Part shown: positions 44,224-54,213 of the stretch, one piece after another | Layout: every line of letters begins with the position of its first letter | How positions within the stretch are numbered: position 1 is the first letter of the stretch | NCBI RefSeq assembly: GCF_900168125.1 | Contig: NZ_FUZF01000009.1 | Location: 1-64,000 of the forward strand | Direction: 5' to 3' | Source of the DNA: Sphingobacterium nematocida | GTDB taxonomy: Bacteria > Bacteroidota > Bacteroidia > Sphingobacteriales > Sphingobacteriaceae | DNA: 64,000 nt | Translations under genes and position numbers: made by a program | Notes under the pieces: generated by a model | The model's input: only the letters and a program-made list of their open reading frames with translations | The model's database searches: none | What the model was told of the DNA's origin: nothing

Positions 44224-47200
44224 ATGAAACTAAAGCAGTTTAAAATCAGGGATGTTGTAAATAGGAATTACCTGCTATTGGCGGTTCCATTTATTACATT
44301 AAGTGCTCTAGCCAGCACGAGGTCAGCGATCCACAAGGATAACACCTCTTTATCTTCCGTCCTGAATTCGTCAGGATCTTTAACCAATTTTCAACAACAG
44401 CTAGTCGGGCAGGTATTGGATGAGTCGGGCAGACCGGTACAAGGAGTTGAGGTCAAGAACCTTAAAAGCTCCCTAGTTACTGTCACGGATGCCGAGGGCA
44501 AGTTTCGCTTGAGCGGATCTGCTTCGGACAAGATTCAATTTAGTTCAATCGGCTTCAAGAGCAAAGTGCTGGACGGCACAAATGTGCAGGCGGTGGTGCT
44601 GGAGGCTAGTGAAAGCGAACTGGAAGAAGTAGTGGTCGTGGGCTATGGTACGCAACGTAAATCAAATATTACCGGTGCGGTGTCCAGCGTAAAATTCGAT
44701 GAGAAGACTACTAGTAGAGGCCTGTCTAATATTTCACAAGCACTGCAGGGAGCAATACCAGGCCTGGCTGTTAGCCAAAATTCGGGGATGGCTGGTAATA
44801 ATGCTGCAGATTTATTAATCCGGGGGTTGGGCACCGTTAATAGTGCCGGCCCTTTGATCGTGGTAGATGGAATGCCCGATGTAAATATGAACCGTCTTAA
44901 TGTTAACGATATTGAGAGTGTTACCGTGTTAAAAGACGCCTCTTCGGCAGCAGTGTATGGATCCCGCGCGGCAAATGGAGTTGTGTTAATTACCACAAAA
45001 TCTGGAAAGCTCGGAACTAAAGCTAAAATATCGGCTTCCGGAAATTGGCAATTGACCAAGCCTACGCAGTCATTTGATTTTGTGACGAACTATGCAAAAG
45101 CTATGGATGCAACCCAAAGAGCGGAAAATTTTAATACTTTATCCTCAAATTTCAATTATAAAAATGGTACTATAGATGAGTGGCTAGCTTTAAGTCTGAT
45201 AGACCCTAAATTGTACCCTAGTACAAACTGGTGGGATGTTGTTCTAAGGGACGGGCAAAGTAGCAATTATAATGTGTCCATCACTGGTGGGGGAGAAAAA
45301 AATAAATACTATTTATCGGCAGGTGTATTAGATGAGAAGGGAATTCAGATTCGAAATGATTTTAAACGTTATAATACAGCACTGAATTTTGAGACGGGTG
45401 TTGGTAACAATATAGATGTTGGCTTGCGTTTTTCGGGAAACTGGTCGAAATATCAATATAATTATGAAAATGGTATGACTGCTGATGGACCAAGTGGCGT
45501 GGATTTGTTTGCTTCGACGGCAGGAGTTTTGCCTTATGATCCGGTTACAGGCTATTACGGTGGCGCTATGGCAGCAGGTGAAACTTCGTTGACGAATAAT
45601 ATCTATGCCGATTATATGCGTAGAAACCAGAATAATATGAACCAAAAACAGGCTTTAATGAATGGCTTTGTTGGTTGGCGACCATTTAAAGGCTTTTTGG
45701 CAAAAGCGGAGTATATATTAAATTATGATACACGCTTTCAATGGAAAGCTGATCTACCTACTACATTGTATAATTTTCAAACGAATTCGTTCAATAAAAT
45801 TCTAGTCGCAGATAATGAAGGCATATCCAATATCAATAGAGAAAACTATAAGACGCAATTGAACTTTAGGCTAAGTTATGACACCAAATTTGGTGAGGAT
45901 CATGATTTTTCGGTATTGGGTGTGTACAGTGAAGAATATTGGAATAACAGGATTTTATCAGGTACAAGACGTCAACGAATACATCCGGACCTAACCGACA
46001 TTGATGCGGGGGCACAGGATGAATTCCAAACGGTTGGTGGCTCTACCAGTACGGAAGGCTTACGCTCTTACATTGGACGGATGAATTATGTGGCTTTTGG
46101 AAAGTATTTATTTGAAGGAAGTTTTCGGGTAGATGGTTCTTCTCGCTTTTTGCCTGAAAATCGGTATGGATTTTTTCCGTCGGGTTCGGTAGGTTGGAAG
46201 ATTTCGGATGAAAGCTTCTTTCAAAATATTAAACCTGCCATTGGGTTGGATTTATTAAAACTTCGTGCATCATATGGAGCTCTTGGAAATAATAGCGGCG
46301 TAGGATTCTATGAACAACAAGAAAATCTGACAAAGACTTATTATTACTGGAATCAATCGGTGGTAACAGGTTTGACCAATAAAAAGCTAATTAACTATGA
46401 ACTAACTTGGGAAAAAACAAGTGCACTTAACATCGGAATGGACCTTGCTTTCTTTAACAATAGGCTGACGGCCGAGTTGGAGTATTACAACCGTAAGACT
46501 ATAGGAATGAACAGACCTTCCGATATTTCGATTCATTTGTCAAGCGCTTACACTCCAGCGCCAAGACGAAATATAGGTGATATGGTAAATAGGGGTGTTG
46601 AAGCAAATATAACCTGGAACGATAGGTTTGGAGATTTGAAATATACGGCCAATTTTAATGTAGGTTATAATAAAAATAAATTGCTGTCTTGGAATGAGAA
46701 ATTACAGCGTGGGCCAGCGTTTATTGATATGCCATTTAATTTCGTATATGCGTTTGAATCATTGGGAATTGCGCAGACATGGGAAGATGTGTACAAAGCT
46801 GCCCCACAAGGTGCTGCGCCGGGGGATATTCTATTAAAAGATGTAAATGGTGATGGTCGAATTGATGCGACTGACCGAGTAGCATATCCGGAATATCAAT
46901 TGAGTAGACCTAAAACCAACTTTGGCTTTAATGGTAGTCTAGCTTGGAAAAACTTCGATTTTTCTTTTATATTACAAGGAGCTACTGGGCGGAAAGAGTT
47001 TTGGATGGCTAGATCAAACAGCAATTATATTGGAAGGAATAACCAAGCGATAACTACAGATCAGATGGATAACACCTGGAATCTGGATAACAGAGATGCA
47101 GATTATCCACGACTGATGATCAATGGAGCTGGTGCGCCGGGTAACGCCTATTTGAGTACGTTTTGGCTTCAGAATTTGTCTTATCTACGCGTTAAGAACC

Positions 47201-47394
47201 TACAGTTGGGGTATACTTTTAAGCAAAATGTACTTAATAGAATCGGAGTTGGAAACGTACGAGTATTTGGATCAGCAGATAATCTTGCTGTATTCACCAA
47301 ATTTACCGGGTTGGATCCGGAAAAAAGCTCTTACGCGAATGATGCTTATCCCATCACAAAGAGCTTTGTATTTGGTTTAAATATTGATTTATAG
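44224..47394 (+). CDS. SusC/RagA-type TonB-linked transporter (no STN domain)
   Basis: 1056 residues: signal peptide (YLLLAVPFITLSALAS), carboxypeptidase-like domain (GQVLDESGRPVQGVEVKNL), a TonB-box-like stretch (EEVVVVGYGTQRK), plug (GAIPGLAVSQNSG, VTVLKDASSAAVYGSRAANG) and barrel ending FVFGLNIDL. Unlike the two SusC proteins of the mirror cassettes it lacks STN, which agrees with the absence of a FecR/ECF pair and the presence of GntR operators. It should import the oligosaccharide or conjugate processed by the heparinase-like lipoprotein-associated lyase and the enzymes downstream. Confidence 0.93.
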   Translation: MKLKQFKIRDVVNRNYLLLAVPFITLSALASTRSAIHKDNTSLSSVLNSSGSLTNFQQQLVGQVLDESGRPVQGVEVKNLKSSLVTVTDAEGKFRLSGSASDKIQFSSIGFKSKVLDGTNVQAVVLEASESELEEVVVVGYGTQRKSNITGAVSSVKFDEKTTSRGLSNISQALQGAIPGLAVSQNSGMAGNNAADLLIRGLGTVNSAGPLIVVDGMPDVNMNRLNVNDIESVTVLKDASSAAVYGSRAANGVVLITTKSGKLGTKAKISASGNWQLTKPTQSFDFVTNYAKAMDATQRAENFNTLSSNFNYKNGTIDEWLALSLIDPKLYPSTNWWDVVLRDGQSSNYNVSITGGGEKNKYYLSAGVLDEKGIQIRNDFKRYNTALNFETGVGNNIDVGLRFSGNWSKYQYNYENGMTADGPSGVDLFASTAGVLPYDPVTGYYGGAMAAGETSLTNNIYADYMRRNQNNMNQKQALMNGFVGWRPFKGFLAKAEYILNYDTRFQWKADLPTTLYNFQTNSFNKILVADNEGISNINRENYKTQLNFRLSYDTKFGEDHDFSVLGVYSEEYWNNRILSGTRRQRIHPDLTDIDAGAQDEFQTVGGSTSTEGLRSYIGRMNYVAFGKYLFEGSFRVDGSSRFLPENRYGFFPSGSVGWKISDESFFQNIKPAIGLDLLKLRASYGALGNNSGVGFYEQQENLTKTYYYWNQSVVTGLTNKKLINYELTWEKTSALNIGMDLAFFNNRLTAELEYYNRKTIGMNRPSDISIHLSSAYTPAPRRNIGDMVNRGVEANITWNDRFGDLKYTANFNVGYNKNKLLSWNEKLQRGPAFIDMPFNFVYAFESLGIAQTWEDVYKAAPQGAAPGDILLKDVNGDGRIDATDRVAYPEYQLSRPKTNFGFNGSLAWKNFDFSFILQGATGRKEFWMARSNSNYIGRNNQAITTDQMDNTWNLDNRDADYPRLMINGAGAPGNAYLSTFWLQNLSYLRVKNLQLGYTFKQNVLNRIGVGNVRVFGSADNLAVFTKFTGLDPEKSSYANDAYPITKSFVFGLNIDL

Positions 47395-47403
47395 ACTTTA
47401 TTT

Positions 47404-49260
47404 ATGAAAAATATACAATATATAAAAGCATTGTCTTTTCTGTTATTAGGATTGCCCTTGCTTATGACAAGCTGCAGGAAAAACTTACTGGACCAATATT
47501 CGGAAGCGGATCCGAGTACGAATACATTTTGGACGAGGCCTGAAGATGCGAGATTGGCTCTCATTGGTAATTATGCTGCATTCCGACCTTGTTTTGAACG
47601 GGATTATCATTTCGATGGTCATGGTGATTTTTTAAAAATGTGGAATGTAGGAGCAGCTCCGATTTCGATGACGGTCAATAACCCAAGCAGTTATGGTAAC
47701 GGTGCGTCTGCATTATATCGTGCATTGTATGGCAGTATAGCAAACTCTAACTATATTATTGAAAATGCAAGAGATAGATTGCTCCCTAAAGCTACAACAC
47801 CACAAGCAAAAGCGACAATAGAAACTGTTATTGGCGAAGCTAAATTACTAAGGGGAATAGCTTACTTTAGATTGATTTCATTATGGGGCGATGTTCCTTA
47901 TATGTGGAAAGGTTCTCCTGCTCCAATTGACGCCGATACCATCTCTCGGATGCCGATTACACAGATTAAAGACTCCATAATGGCAGATTTTACGTATGCT
48001 GTCGATCATTTACCAGAAGATCCTGTTGAAGTAGGAAGAGCTGGAAGACCTGCAGCTTATGCATTCCGTGGTAAGATGCAGTTGTATTGGGCCTCTTGGA
48101 AAAAGAATGGTTGGCCGGAGTTAGAAGGATTCACGCAGTCTGCATCGGAGGCACAAGCATCATACGCGGCGGCTGCAGCAGATTTTAAGAGTATTATTAC
48201 GAATCCTAAAATGGCTTTGTTTAGAAATGGTGATCCAGGGCAGTGGGGAGAAATGGGAAAGGCAGATATCTTGCCTAATTACTTTTACATGTTTATCCCA
48301 TCGACAGGAAATGTATCGACTGCGAACCCTTATTTGGGCGGGGAAATGTTAATGGTGCTTACACATGGTGATATTGCAGCAAAAGGCCAAGCGGAGGAGT
48401 ATGTACGGGTATGGACTGGCCCAGGGGTGGCTCTGTCCCAGAACCAGGCTATACCACGTTGGGAGCTTGCAGACAGATATCAATCGACTATTACAGGTGA
48501 TTTTTTACCTAAAATGACACAGTTGAATCCTGGAACCGTAGCGGATGCACGGACAAGACCCAATTCGTCTTTAAACCCTGAGTCGTATCGTAATCGGGAC
48601 TATCGTATGAAAGCAACCCTATTGTGGGATTATGAAAAAATAATGGGCATGAGTCCTACAGCAGAAACTGGTTATCTAGTTTTTAGATATAAAACTTGGA
48701 CAGGCAATATTGTTGTAGATGGCGTAACTTATCCAGCCTTTGCTGATAACGGTACTAATCTTTCTGGTTTACAGTCCCGCAAGTTTGTACGTAACTATGC
48801 TGGTTTAGCTAGAAATGAAGGTAATTATAACTGGCCTTTGATGCGATTAGCAGACGTGTATTTAATGTATGCAGAAGCTACAAATGAAGTAAATGGTCCT
48901 CAGGCTGATGCTATTGAATTGGTAAATAAAGTCCGTAGACGAGGTAACTTGCCAGCTTTATCTGCCGCCAAAACAGCTAATAAAAATGTGTTTTTTGATG
49001 CTATAGAGCAGGAACGTATTGTAGAGCTATTTGGTGAAGGACAGCGTGCATTTGATTTGAGAAGGTGGCGTAAACTAGAAACAGTTTTTGGTCAGCCTTA
49101 TGGTGAGGGTAAATGGTTTTACGACAGTTATGGGGTACAATGGGAAAGGTTCTTTTTCCAGGCGTCTGAACTCGTATACCAACGCTGCTATATCTACCAG
49201 ATCCCGGAAGATGAACGTGCTAGAAATAGCAATTTATCACAAAATACACCTTGGATGTAA
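47404..49260 (+). CDS. SusD/RagB-type surface lipoprotein
   Basis: 618 residues, longer than most SusD proteins. Lipobox LMTSC, then RKNLLDQYSEADPSTNTFWT. TPR-type helices (LLRGIAYFRLISLWGDVPYM) and the C-terminal block (AIEQERIVELFGEGQRAFDLRRW, YQIPEDERARN) are clear. It lies 9 bp after the SusC stop codon and should cap that transporter. The extra length sits in loops likely to contact ligand. Confidence 0.93.
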   Translation: MKNIQYIKALSFLLLGLPLLMTSCRKNLLDQYSEADPSTNTFWTRPEDARLALIGNYAAFRPCFERDYHFDGHGDFLKMWNVGAAPISMTVNNPSSYGNGASALYRALYGSIANSNYIIENARDRLLPKATTPQAKATIETVIGEAKLLRGIAYFRLISLWGDVPYMWKGSPAPIDADTISRMPITQIKDSIMADFTYAVDHLPEDPVEVGRAGRPAAYAFRGKMQLYWASWKKNGWPELEGFTQSASEAQASYAAAAADFKSIITNPKMALFRNGDPGQWGEMGKADILPNYFYMFIPSTGNVSTANPYLGGEMLMVLTHGDIAAKGQAEEYVRVWTGPGVALSQNQAIPRWELADRYQSTITGDFLPKMTQLNPGTVADARTRPNSSLNPESYRNRDYRMKATLLWDYEKIMGMSPTAETGYLVFRYKTWTGNIVVDGVTYPAFADNGTNLSGLQSRKFVRNYAGLARNEGNYNWPLMRLADVYLMYAEATNEVNGPQADAIELVNKVRRRGNLPALSAAKTANKNVFFDAIEQERIVELFGEGQRAFDLRRWRKLETVFGQPYGEGKWFYDSYGVQWERFFFQASELVYQRCYIYQIPEDERARNSNLSQNTPWM

Positions 49261-49294
49261 TTCTTAGACTGTACATTTAAATAGTTATATACAT

Positions 49295-49693
49295 ATGAAA
49301 TTGAAGCTAATATATATAGGGTTGTTTCTGGGATTGATTTCTTCATCCTGCAAAGACAACTATCCCATTGACGAGGATGGGATGCTTATCACCACGAATA
49401 CCTCATGTTATGTGAGTGCTTTTGAATTGCTGGGATCTGATTTTTTAACCGTCCGTACAAAGGCGGCTGTAATTGATACCGTGGCGCAAACAATCAATGT
49501 AGAAGTTAAGTTTGGTACGGATCTTAAGAATCTTTATCCGCAATTTTCATTGGTATTGGATGCCGCACTCGATCCCAAAATTGTCGGAAAAGAAGATTTC
49601 TCAGATTTGAGTAAGCCGAGAGAATGGACTGTGGTATCTGGCAATAGAAAAATCAAGAAGACGTATAAAGTGTTCTTAACTGTTCAAAAATAA
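49295..49693 (+). CDS. Small surface lipoprotein with one beta-sandwich domain
   Basis: 132 residues, lipobox GLISSSC (Cys about 19) followed by KDNYPIDEDG and one beta domain (TINVEVKFGTDLKNLYPQFSL, REWTVVSGNRKIKKTYKVFLT). The style matches DUF5018-related domains found beside SusCD genes. It probably assists ligand binding at the surface. It lies between susD and the DUF4466-like gene, with short gaps, in the operon. Confidence 0.6.
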   Translation: MKLKLIYIGLFLGLISSSCKDNYPIDEDGMLITTNTSCYVSAFELLGSDFLTVRTKAAVIDTVAQTINVEVKFGTDLKNLYPQFSLVLDAALDPKIVGKEDFSDLSKPREWTVVSGNRKIKKTYKVFLTVQK

Positions 49694-49705
49694 GAGGTAG
49701 TAGCT

Positions 49706-50689
49706 ATGAAAAGATATTTTAAACACGCGAGCTGGTTGGCCGTAATGGTGCTAGCATGGGGGTTCCAATCTTGTTCTGATGATGGAACTTATGAAATACC
49801 TGATGCTAAATCGGGACTACACAATGATTTAATAAAACGATCACTGGGCCCTAATGTTGTAGGTGGAGCAATCGAGTTTGCTTATGCAATGGCGCAATTG
49901 CCAACAGAAGGTAAGATCGTAGAAGCATCGGTCGAGGCTTCTATAGGCGGTGCCACAGGGACTGTACTTCAAAATAAATCATTTAACACCGGAGGTAGTG
50001 TGGAAATTGGATCTCCATCAACTACAGATGGAAAGCTGACGAAAGTTACCTTTACTAAAGATACATCGGCAGCGACATTGCGCTATAACTATGTTATCCC
50101 GGAAGAAGCTAGAGGGAAGTCATTAACGTTTAAGTTTTCGGCAAAATCGAGTAACGGCCAAGTAGTGACGTATGATGCCGGCCCTTACGAGATCAGTAGC
50201 ATGGATATGGTATTGGACTTGGTGGCCAAAGATCCGAGCGCTGCATACATTTCGATTGCTGATTTGAAACTGTATACAGCAGCGGAAGCAGCAGCTAGTC
50301 CGAGCAAAGTTGATTTGGTGTACCTGTACCGTGCTACGCCCGCCAGTTTTGGACATGCATTAGTAGCTCCCGCTACTGACCCGATGTATTTACCTGGTGT
50401 AACTTTGCCAACCGGTGTCAGTAATAATACAAAACTAATTAAGGCATTTACAGTACGTGATCAACAACTAGCAAGATTGCAATATGGGGTTTATGTTGAT
50501 GATATCGATCTTAAGACCAAAGATTTTTCCACTGCACCCAATTTCATAACCGATCTTAGGGCCGAATATGGAGCTTGGGTAGAGACAGCAGATGGCACGT
50601 ATCGAGCACTTGTATTTATCAATGCTGTAACGAATACTCCAGCTGTTAAGGAAATTAGAATCAGTATCAAAAGATTAAAAGTAAAATAA
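49706..50689 (+). CDS. DUF4466-like surface lipoprotein
   Basis: 327 residues, signal and lipobox (AVMVLAWGFQSC), then two beta-sandwich-like domains. The opening (GLHNDLIKRSLGPNVVGGAIEFAYAMA) is typical of DUF4466 proteins, which I recall being found with SusCD and heparinase-like genes. Likely a surface glycan-binding protein. It is followed within 21 bp by the heparinase-like gene. Confidence 0.65.
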   Translation: MKRYFKHASWLAVMVLAWGFQSCSDDGTYEIPDAKSGLHNDLIKRSLGPNVVGGAIEFAYAMAQLPTEGKIVEASVEASIGGATGTVLQNKSFNTGGSVEIGSPSTTDGKLTKVTFTKDTSAATLRYNYVIPEEARGKSLTFKFSAKSSNGQVVTYDAGPYEISSMDMVLDLVAKDPSAAYISIADLKLYTAAEAAASPSKVDLVYLYRATPASFGHALVAPATDPMYLPGVTLPTGVSNNTKLIKAFTVRDQQLARLQYGVYVDDIDLKTKDFSTAPNFITDLRAEYGAWVETADGTYRALVFINAVTNTPAVKEIRISIKRLKVK

Positions 50690-50709
50690 ACTGAAAACAG
50701 ATTTTTTAT

Positions 50710-53469
50710 ATGAGGTTACGTTTAAGTAGATGGTTTACGATATTATTCCTTGGGATTTCTTTATTAGGAACCCAAGGAATAATTGTGGCGCAAGAGGCTA
50801 AAATTGAATGGAAAACTTTATCGCATATTAAACAGACCAAAGTGTTGTCTGTTACTGCTGTGGGTGGTACAAAAGGGGTAAGTTTAAAAAGTGGATTTGC
50901 TGGTTTTCCGGATAATCAAAATCGTCACTACGATATAACAATCGAATTAAATATTCCGGAGAAAGGCGTTTATATTTTAGAGTCAGAAGGAGCTCCTTTA
51001 AATCTAGATAAAATAAAGCAGCAGGATAAATCTGGAATGCAAACTTTGTATGGTCAATTTGAAGCACAAGGCGGAAAAGCTACAAAGCGGATCTTGTTTG
51101 ATACATTTAAGGGTGGTCGCCAAGAGCTGGGGAAGTTTTCCTTCTCAAAGGGCAAACAGTACGTTGGAATAAGACTTCCTGCTGATTTTCAATTGAATCG
51201 AATCGGCTTCAAGCCTTACGTGGCACCGGTGCCCCCTGCCGATGCGGAAAACTACAAGCCAAAAGTAATACCTCCTCCTATGCATCCTCGTCTATGGGTT
51301 AATCAGGAGTCCTTACCAATTGTAAAATCCAGATTACTTTCTGCTGAAAATAAACAGGCATGGGATAAGGTTAAGAGTTTGGCCTCAGAAAAAGTTGTAT
51401 TTGAATACGACTCAAAAGGAGAGATGTTTTATGATGAAAAGTTAGAGAAAGCTATCGAGTCGAAAGCATTTTACTATTTAATGACAGGCGATAAGGGTAT
51501 AGGAAATGAGGCTGTTAAATTAACTTCACAGTATCTGGATATGTTGGAGTTCGGAAATGTCACTTATGGTGATATTACAAGAGAGCTCGGACGGGCAATT
51601 TATACAGGAGCCCTGACGTATGACTGGTGCTACGACCTATTGGATGAAACCGTCAAAGTAAACCTGAGGAAAAACCTAATGCGATTGGTCGACGATATGG
51701 AAATTGGTTGGCCTCCGTTTTATGGTTTAGAAAGTATTATCAATGGACATGGTAATGAAGCGCAGGTATGTAGGGATATGCTTTCGTGGAGTATAGCCGT
51801 CTATGATGAAGATCCTGAACCGTATAAATATATCTCCTATAGTGTACTAGAGCAATTGGTACCTATGCGGAAGTTTGAATACCAATCGCCTCGACACAAT
51901 CAGGGAATCGACTATGGCGGGTATCGTTTTGGCTGGGAGATGCATGGCGCGTGGTTATTCTATCGGATGTTGGGGTATCCGGTTTTTGACGATAATATCA
52001 AAAACATGCCCTATTACTGGTTGTACATGCGTACGCCAGATGGCAAGATGCTTCGAGACGGCGATATGTTTAATGTGAAGTATAATTCCAACGACGATTT
52101 TTACTGGAAGAATCCACAGACCATGTTACTTTGTTATGCGTACTCAGGCAATGCGGTGGTCAAATCCGAATTTTTGAAGCAAGGAGGACTACCGGACAAC
52201 CCCGTTCTATTTTTATTGCTGAATGACCCAAATCTAAAAGCGGATTATGATCGTTCGGATTTGCCATTGACGAAAGATTTTGGACCTATATTGGGATCCA
52301 TGGTAGCACGTACAGGCTGGAACGAAGAAAAGACAAGCCGTGATGTGGTGGCTGAGATAAAAGGTGGAGGGTATCATTTTGGGAATCACCAACACGCTGA
52401 TGCTGGAGCTTTACAGATATATCATCATGGAATTCAGGTGGGGGATCTGGGATTGTATCTTTCGTATGGATCGCCATATGATTTTAACTTTAATAAACGT
52501 TCTGCAGCGCATAGTATGCTTTTGGTACGTGATCCGGCCGAGCCGCTCTTGTTTCGTACCAAAACAAACGATGGTGGAACAAGGTTTAGCCAACGATTTC
52601 CAAAGACAAAAGAAGAGGTGCTTAATGATTCTTGGTACCACACGGGGGAAATAAGAGCCTCCGCAACAGGGATAGATCCTATTAAGCCAAGTTATAGTTA
52701 TTTTAATGTGGATCTGACTGCTGCCTATTCTGCAAAGGTAAAATCTTATGCACGGAGTTTTTTATTCTTAAATCTTGGACGGGAGGATATTCCGGCGGCA
52801 ATCGTACTATTGGATGAGTTGGAAACCAATAATTCTGATTTTACACCTTACTGGCAGATTAATACGCTTAATAAACCCGTCGTGAATGAAGCTGGATTTG
52901 TTTTGAACAGCGCCTTTAAAGGAGAAAAAGGTACAACTTATGTGGATATGTTGGCACCGAGCTTCGAAGATAGAAATGTATTGTTACATTCGGGAGATTC
53001 GTCTGCGTTTGTCTTCGGTGATTTATATCAAGTGAAGTCACCTTGGCCGGAAGCAAAAGGCACCCGTATTTTGGTTCAACCGAAAGCAAAGGATACCCGC
53101 AACAGTTATGCGACAATATTTCAGATGGCAGAAGATGGGGTAAATAAAATGCCTATAGAATGCAAGGAACATCGGGATTACTACCTGATACGAATAGCCG
53201 ATCGTATCTTGGTCGTGACCAAACCTGATCGCTTTTTGCAAGAAACCCTCGAGATAGCTGTGCCAGATAACGCAGAATATGAAATTGTTGTGGTAGGATT
53301 GAAAGATGGATTCTGGAATATCAATAATACGACAAAAAATAGTAAATTTAATATTAATATCTTGAAAGGGAATCATACAACCAGTTGGAAAGCTAAAGGG
53401 GAAGTCTTTCTATTAACCCCAGAGCGTGTATATGGAGCGTCGGAAGGTAGGCTCTTAAAGGGATTTTAA
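50710..53469 (+). CDS. Heparinase II/III-type polysaccharide lyase
   Basis: 919 residues with an N-terminal signal peptide (FTILFLGISLLGTQGIIVAQ), a beta domain, an (alpha/alpha) toroid (TYGDITRELGRAIYTGALTYDWCYDLL) and a beta-sandwich heparinase II/III domain. The latter carries the hallmark YHFGNHQHADAGALQIYHHG (His556, His560, His562, Asp564), followed by GDLGLYLSYG. Related enzymes cleave uronic-acid polysaccharides such as heparin or alginate by beta elimination. The particular substrate cannot be read from sequence. It is the last gene of the SusCD operon; about 45 bp later comes the gntR gene. Confidence 0.85.
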   Translation: MRLRLSRWFTILFLGISLLGTQGIIVAQEAKIEWKTLSHIKQTKVLSVTAVGGTKGVSLKSGFAGFPDNQNRHYDITIELNIPEKGVYILESEGAPLNLDKIKQQDKSGMQTLYGQFEAQGGKATKRILFDTFKGGRQELGKFSFSKGKQYVGIRLPADFQLNRIGFKPYVAPVPPADAENYKPKVIPPPMHPRLWVNQESLPIVKSRLLSAENKQAWDKVKSLASEKVVFEYDSKGEMFYDEKLEKAIESKAFYYLMTGDKGIGNEAVKLTSQYLDMLEFGNVTYGDITRELGRAIYTGALTYDWCYDLLDETVKVNLRKNLMRLVDDMEIGWPPFYGLESIINGHGNEAQVCRDMLSWSIAVYDEDPEPYKYISYSVLEQLVPMRKFEYQSPRHNQGIDYGGYRFGWEMHGAWLFYRMLGYPVFDDNIKNMPYYWLYMRTPDGKMLRDGDMFNVKYNSNDDFYWKNPQTMLLCYAYSGNAVVKSEFLKQGGLPDNPVLFLLLNDPNLKADYDRSDLPLTKDFGPILGSMVARTGWNEEKTSRDVVAEIKGGGYHFGNHQHADAGALQIYHHGIQVGDLGLYLSYGSPYDFNFNKRSAAHSMLLVRDPAEPLLFRTKTNDGGTRFSQRFPKTKEEVLNDSWYHTGEIRASATGIDPIKPSYSYFNVDLTAAYSAKVKSYARSFLFLNLGREDIPAAIVLLDELETNNSDFTPYWQINTLNKPVVNEAGFVLNSAFKGEKGTTYVDMLAPSFEDRNVLLHSGDSSAFVFGDLYQVKSPWPEAKGTRILVQPKAKDTRNSYATIFQMAEDGVNKMPIECKEHRDYYLIRIADRILVVTKPDRFLQETLEIAVPDNAEYEIVVVGLKDGFWNINNTTKNSKFNINILKGNHTTSWKAKGEVFLLTPERVYGASEGRLLKGF

Positions 53470-53487
53470 TTAATGATTTTGTATTCT

Positions 53488-53513
53488 TAAATTTGCATTA
53501 AATTGTATACAAT
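53488..53513 (+). promoter_or_regulatory. gntR promoter and autoregulatory operator
   Basis: A -7 element TAAATTTG (53488-53495) is followed by the perfect palindrome ATTGTATACAAT (53502-53513), which ends directly against the ATG at 53514. The operator covers the expected transcription start, so the leader must be extremely short. Confidence 0.75.
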
Positions 53514-54152
53514 ATGAAAGAAGATTCGCTGGCGAACAAAGTATATGTAGAGGTACGTAAGAAAATCTTATCCAGCCAACTGGCAGGAGGGGCACGTCTG
53601 GTAGAAAGTGCCTGGGCGGAGAAGATGGCCGTGAGCCGGGTGGCTGTACGTGAGGCTTTTATGCGCCTTGCTGGCGAAAGTCTAGTAGAGTTTGGTGAGA
53701 AAGGCGGTTGTTTTGTAAAGAAGATGACTGTCGAAGATGTAAAAGATATTCGCGAGCTTCGGGAGTTGTTGGAGATCGGTGCACTAAAGATCTTATTTGC
53801 CAAAAGAAATGAGGAGGTGATCCAAGATTTGGAACTCATCTGCAACGATTTTTCAGAAATGGTGAGTAAGGGCTATTACGGCGGTGCCTGCGAAGCGGAT
53901 GTTCGTTTTCATGAGCGTATTATGGAGGGAACCTGTAACTCGCGATTGATTAATATCTATAAGAACAGTAATATACCTTTGTTTCATATGAAGCTGGGCG
54001 CGATATTGGGACAGATGGAAGACTACTTGGATACGGAACGAGAACATCGTGCAATAGTAGATGCCTTAAGATCTGGCGATTGGGATACGGCTCACTCCAC
54101 ATTGGTAAGTCATCTTGACCGGGGCGAACAAGAAGCCTTAGAGTTGGTATAG
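53514..54152 (+). CDS. GntR-family transcriptional regulator (FadR/FCD type)
   Basis: 212 residues. The N-terminal winged helix is clear (ARLVESAWAEKMAVSRVAVREAFMRLAGESLVEF). The C-terminal helical FCD domain has the expected ligand/metal region (DIRELRELLEIGALKIL, VRFHERIM, EREHRAIVDAL, HSTLVSHLDRG; His residues at the usual places). Such repressors usually bind an acid metabolite of the pathway. The palindrome ATTGTATACAAT abuts its own start codon, and similar sites stand before the flanking operons, so it is inferred to control them and itself. Confidence 0.92.
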   Translation: MKEDSLANKVYVEVRKKILSSQLAGGARLVESAWAEKMAVSRVAVREAFMRLAGESLVEFGEKGGCFVKKMTVEDVKDIRELRELLEIGALKILFAKRNEEVIQDLELICNDFSEMVSKGYYGGACEADVRFHERIMEGTCNSRLINIYKNSNIPLFHMKLGAILGQMEDYLDTEREHRAIVDALRSGDWDTAHSTLVSHLDRGEQEALELV

Positions 54153-54163
54153 TATCTGTAATT

Positions 54164-54213
54164 GTCTAATAAAAAAGGCTTATTGTAATTACAATAAGCC
54201 TTTTTTATTAGAC
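54164..54213. terminator. Perfect 50-bp palindrome, bidirectional terminator
   Basis: Two uninterrupted 25-bp arms with no loop: GTCTAATAAAAAAGGCTTAT then TGTAA and its exact complement. It is T-rich in both directions and separates gntR from the convergent SMP-30 gene, and it overlaps the last codons of the latter. Confidence 0.92.
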
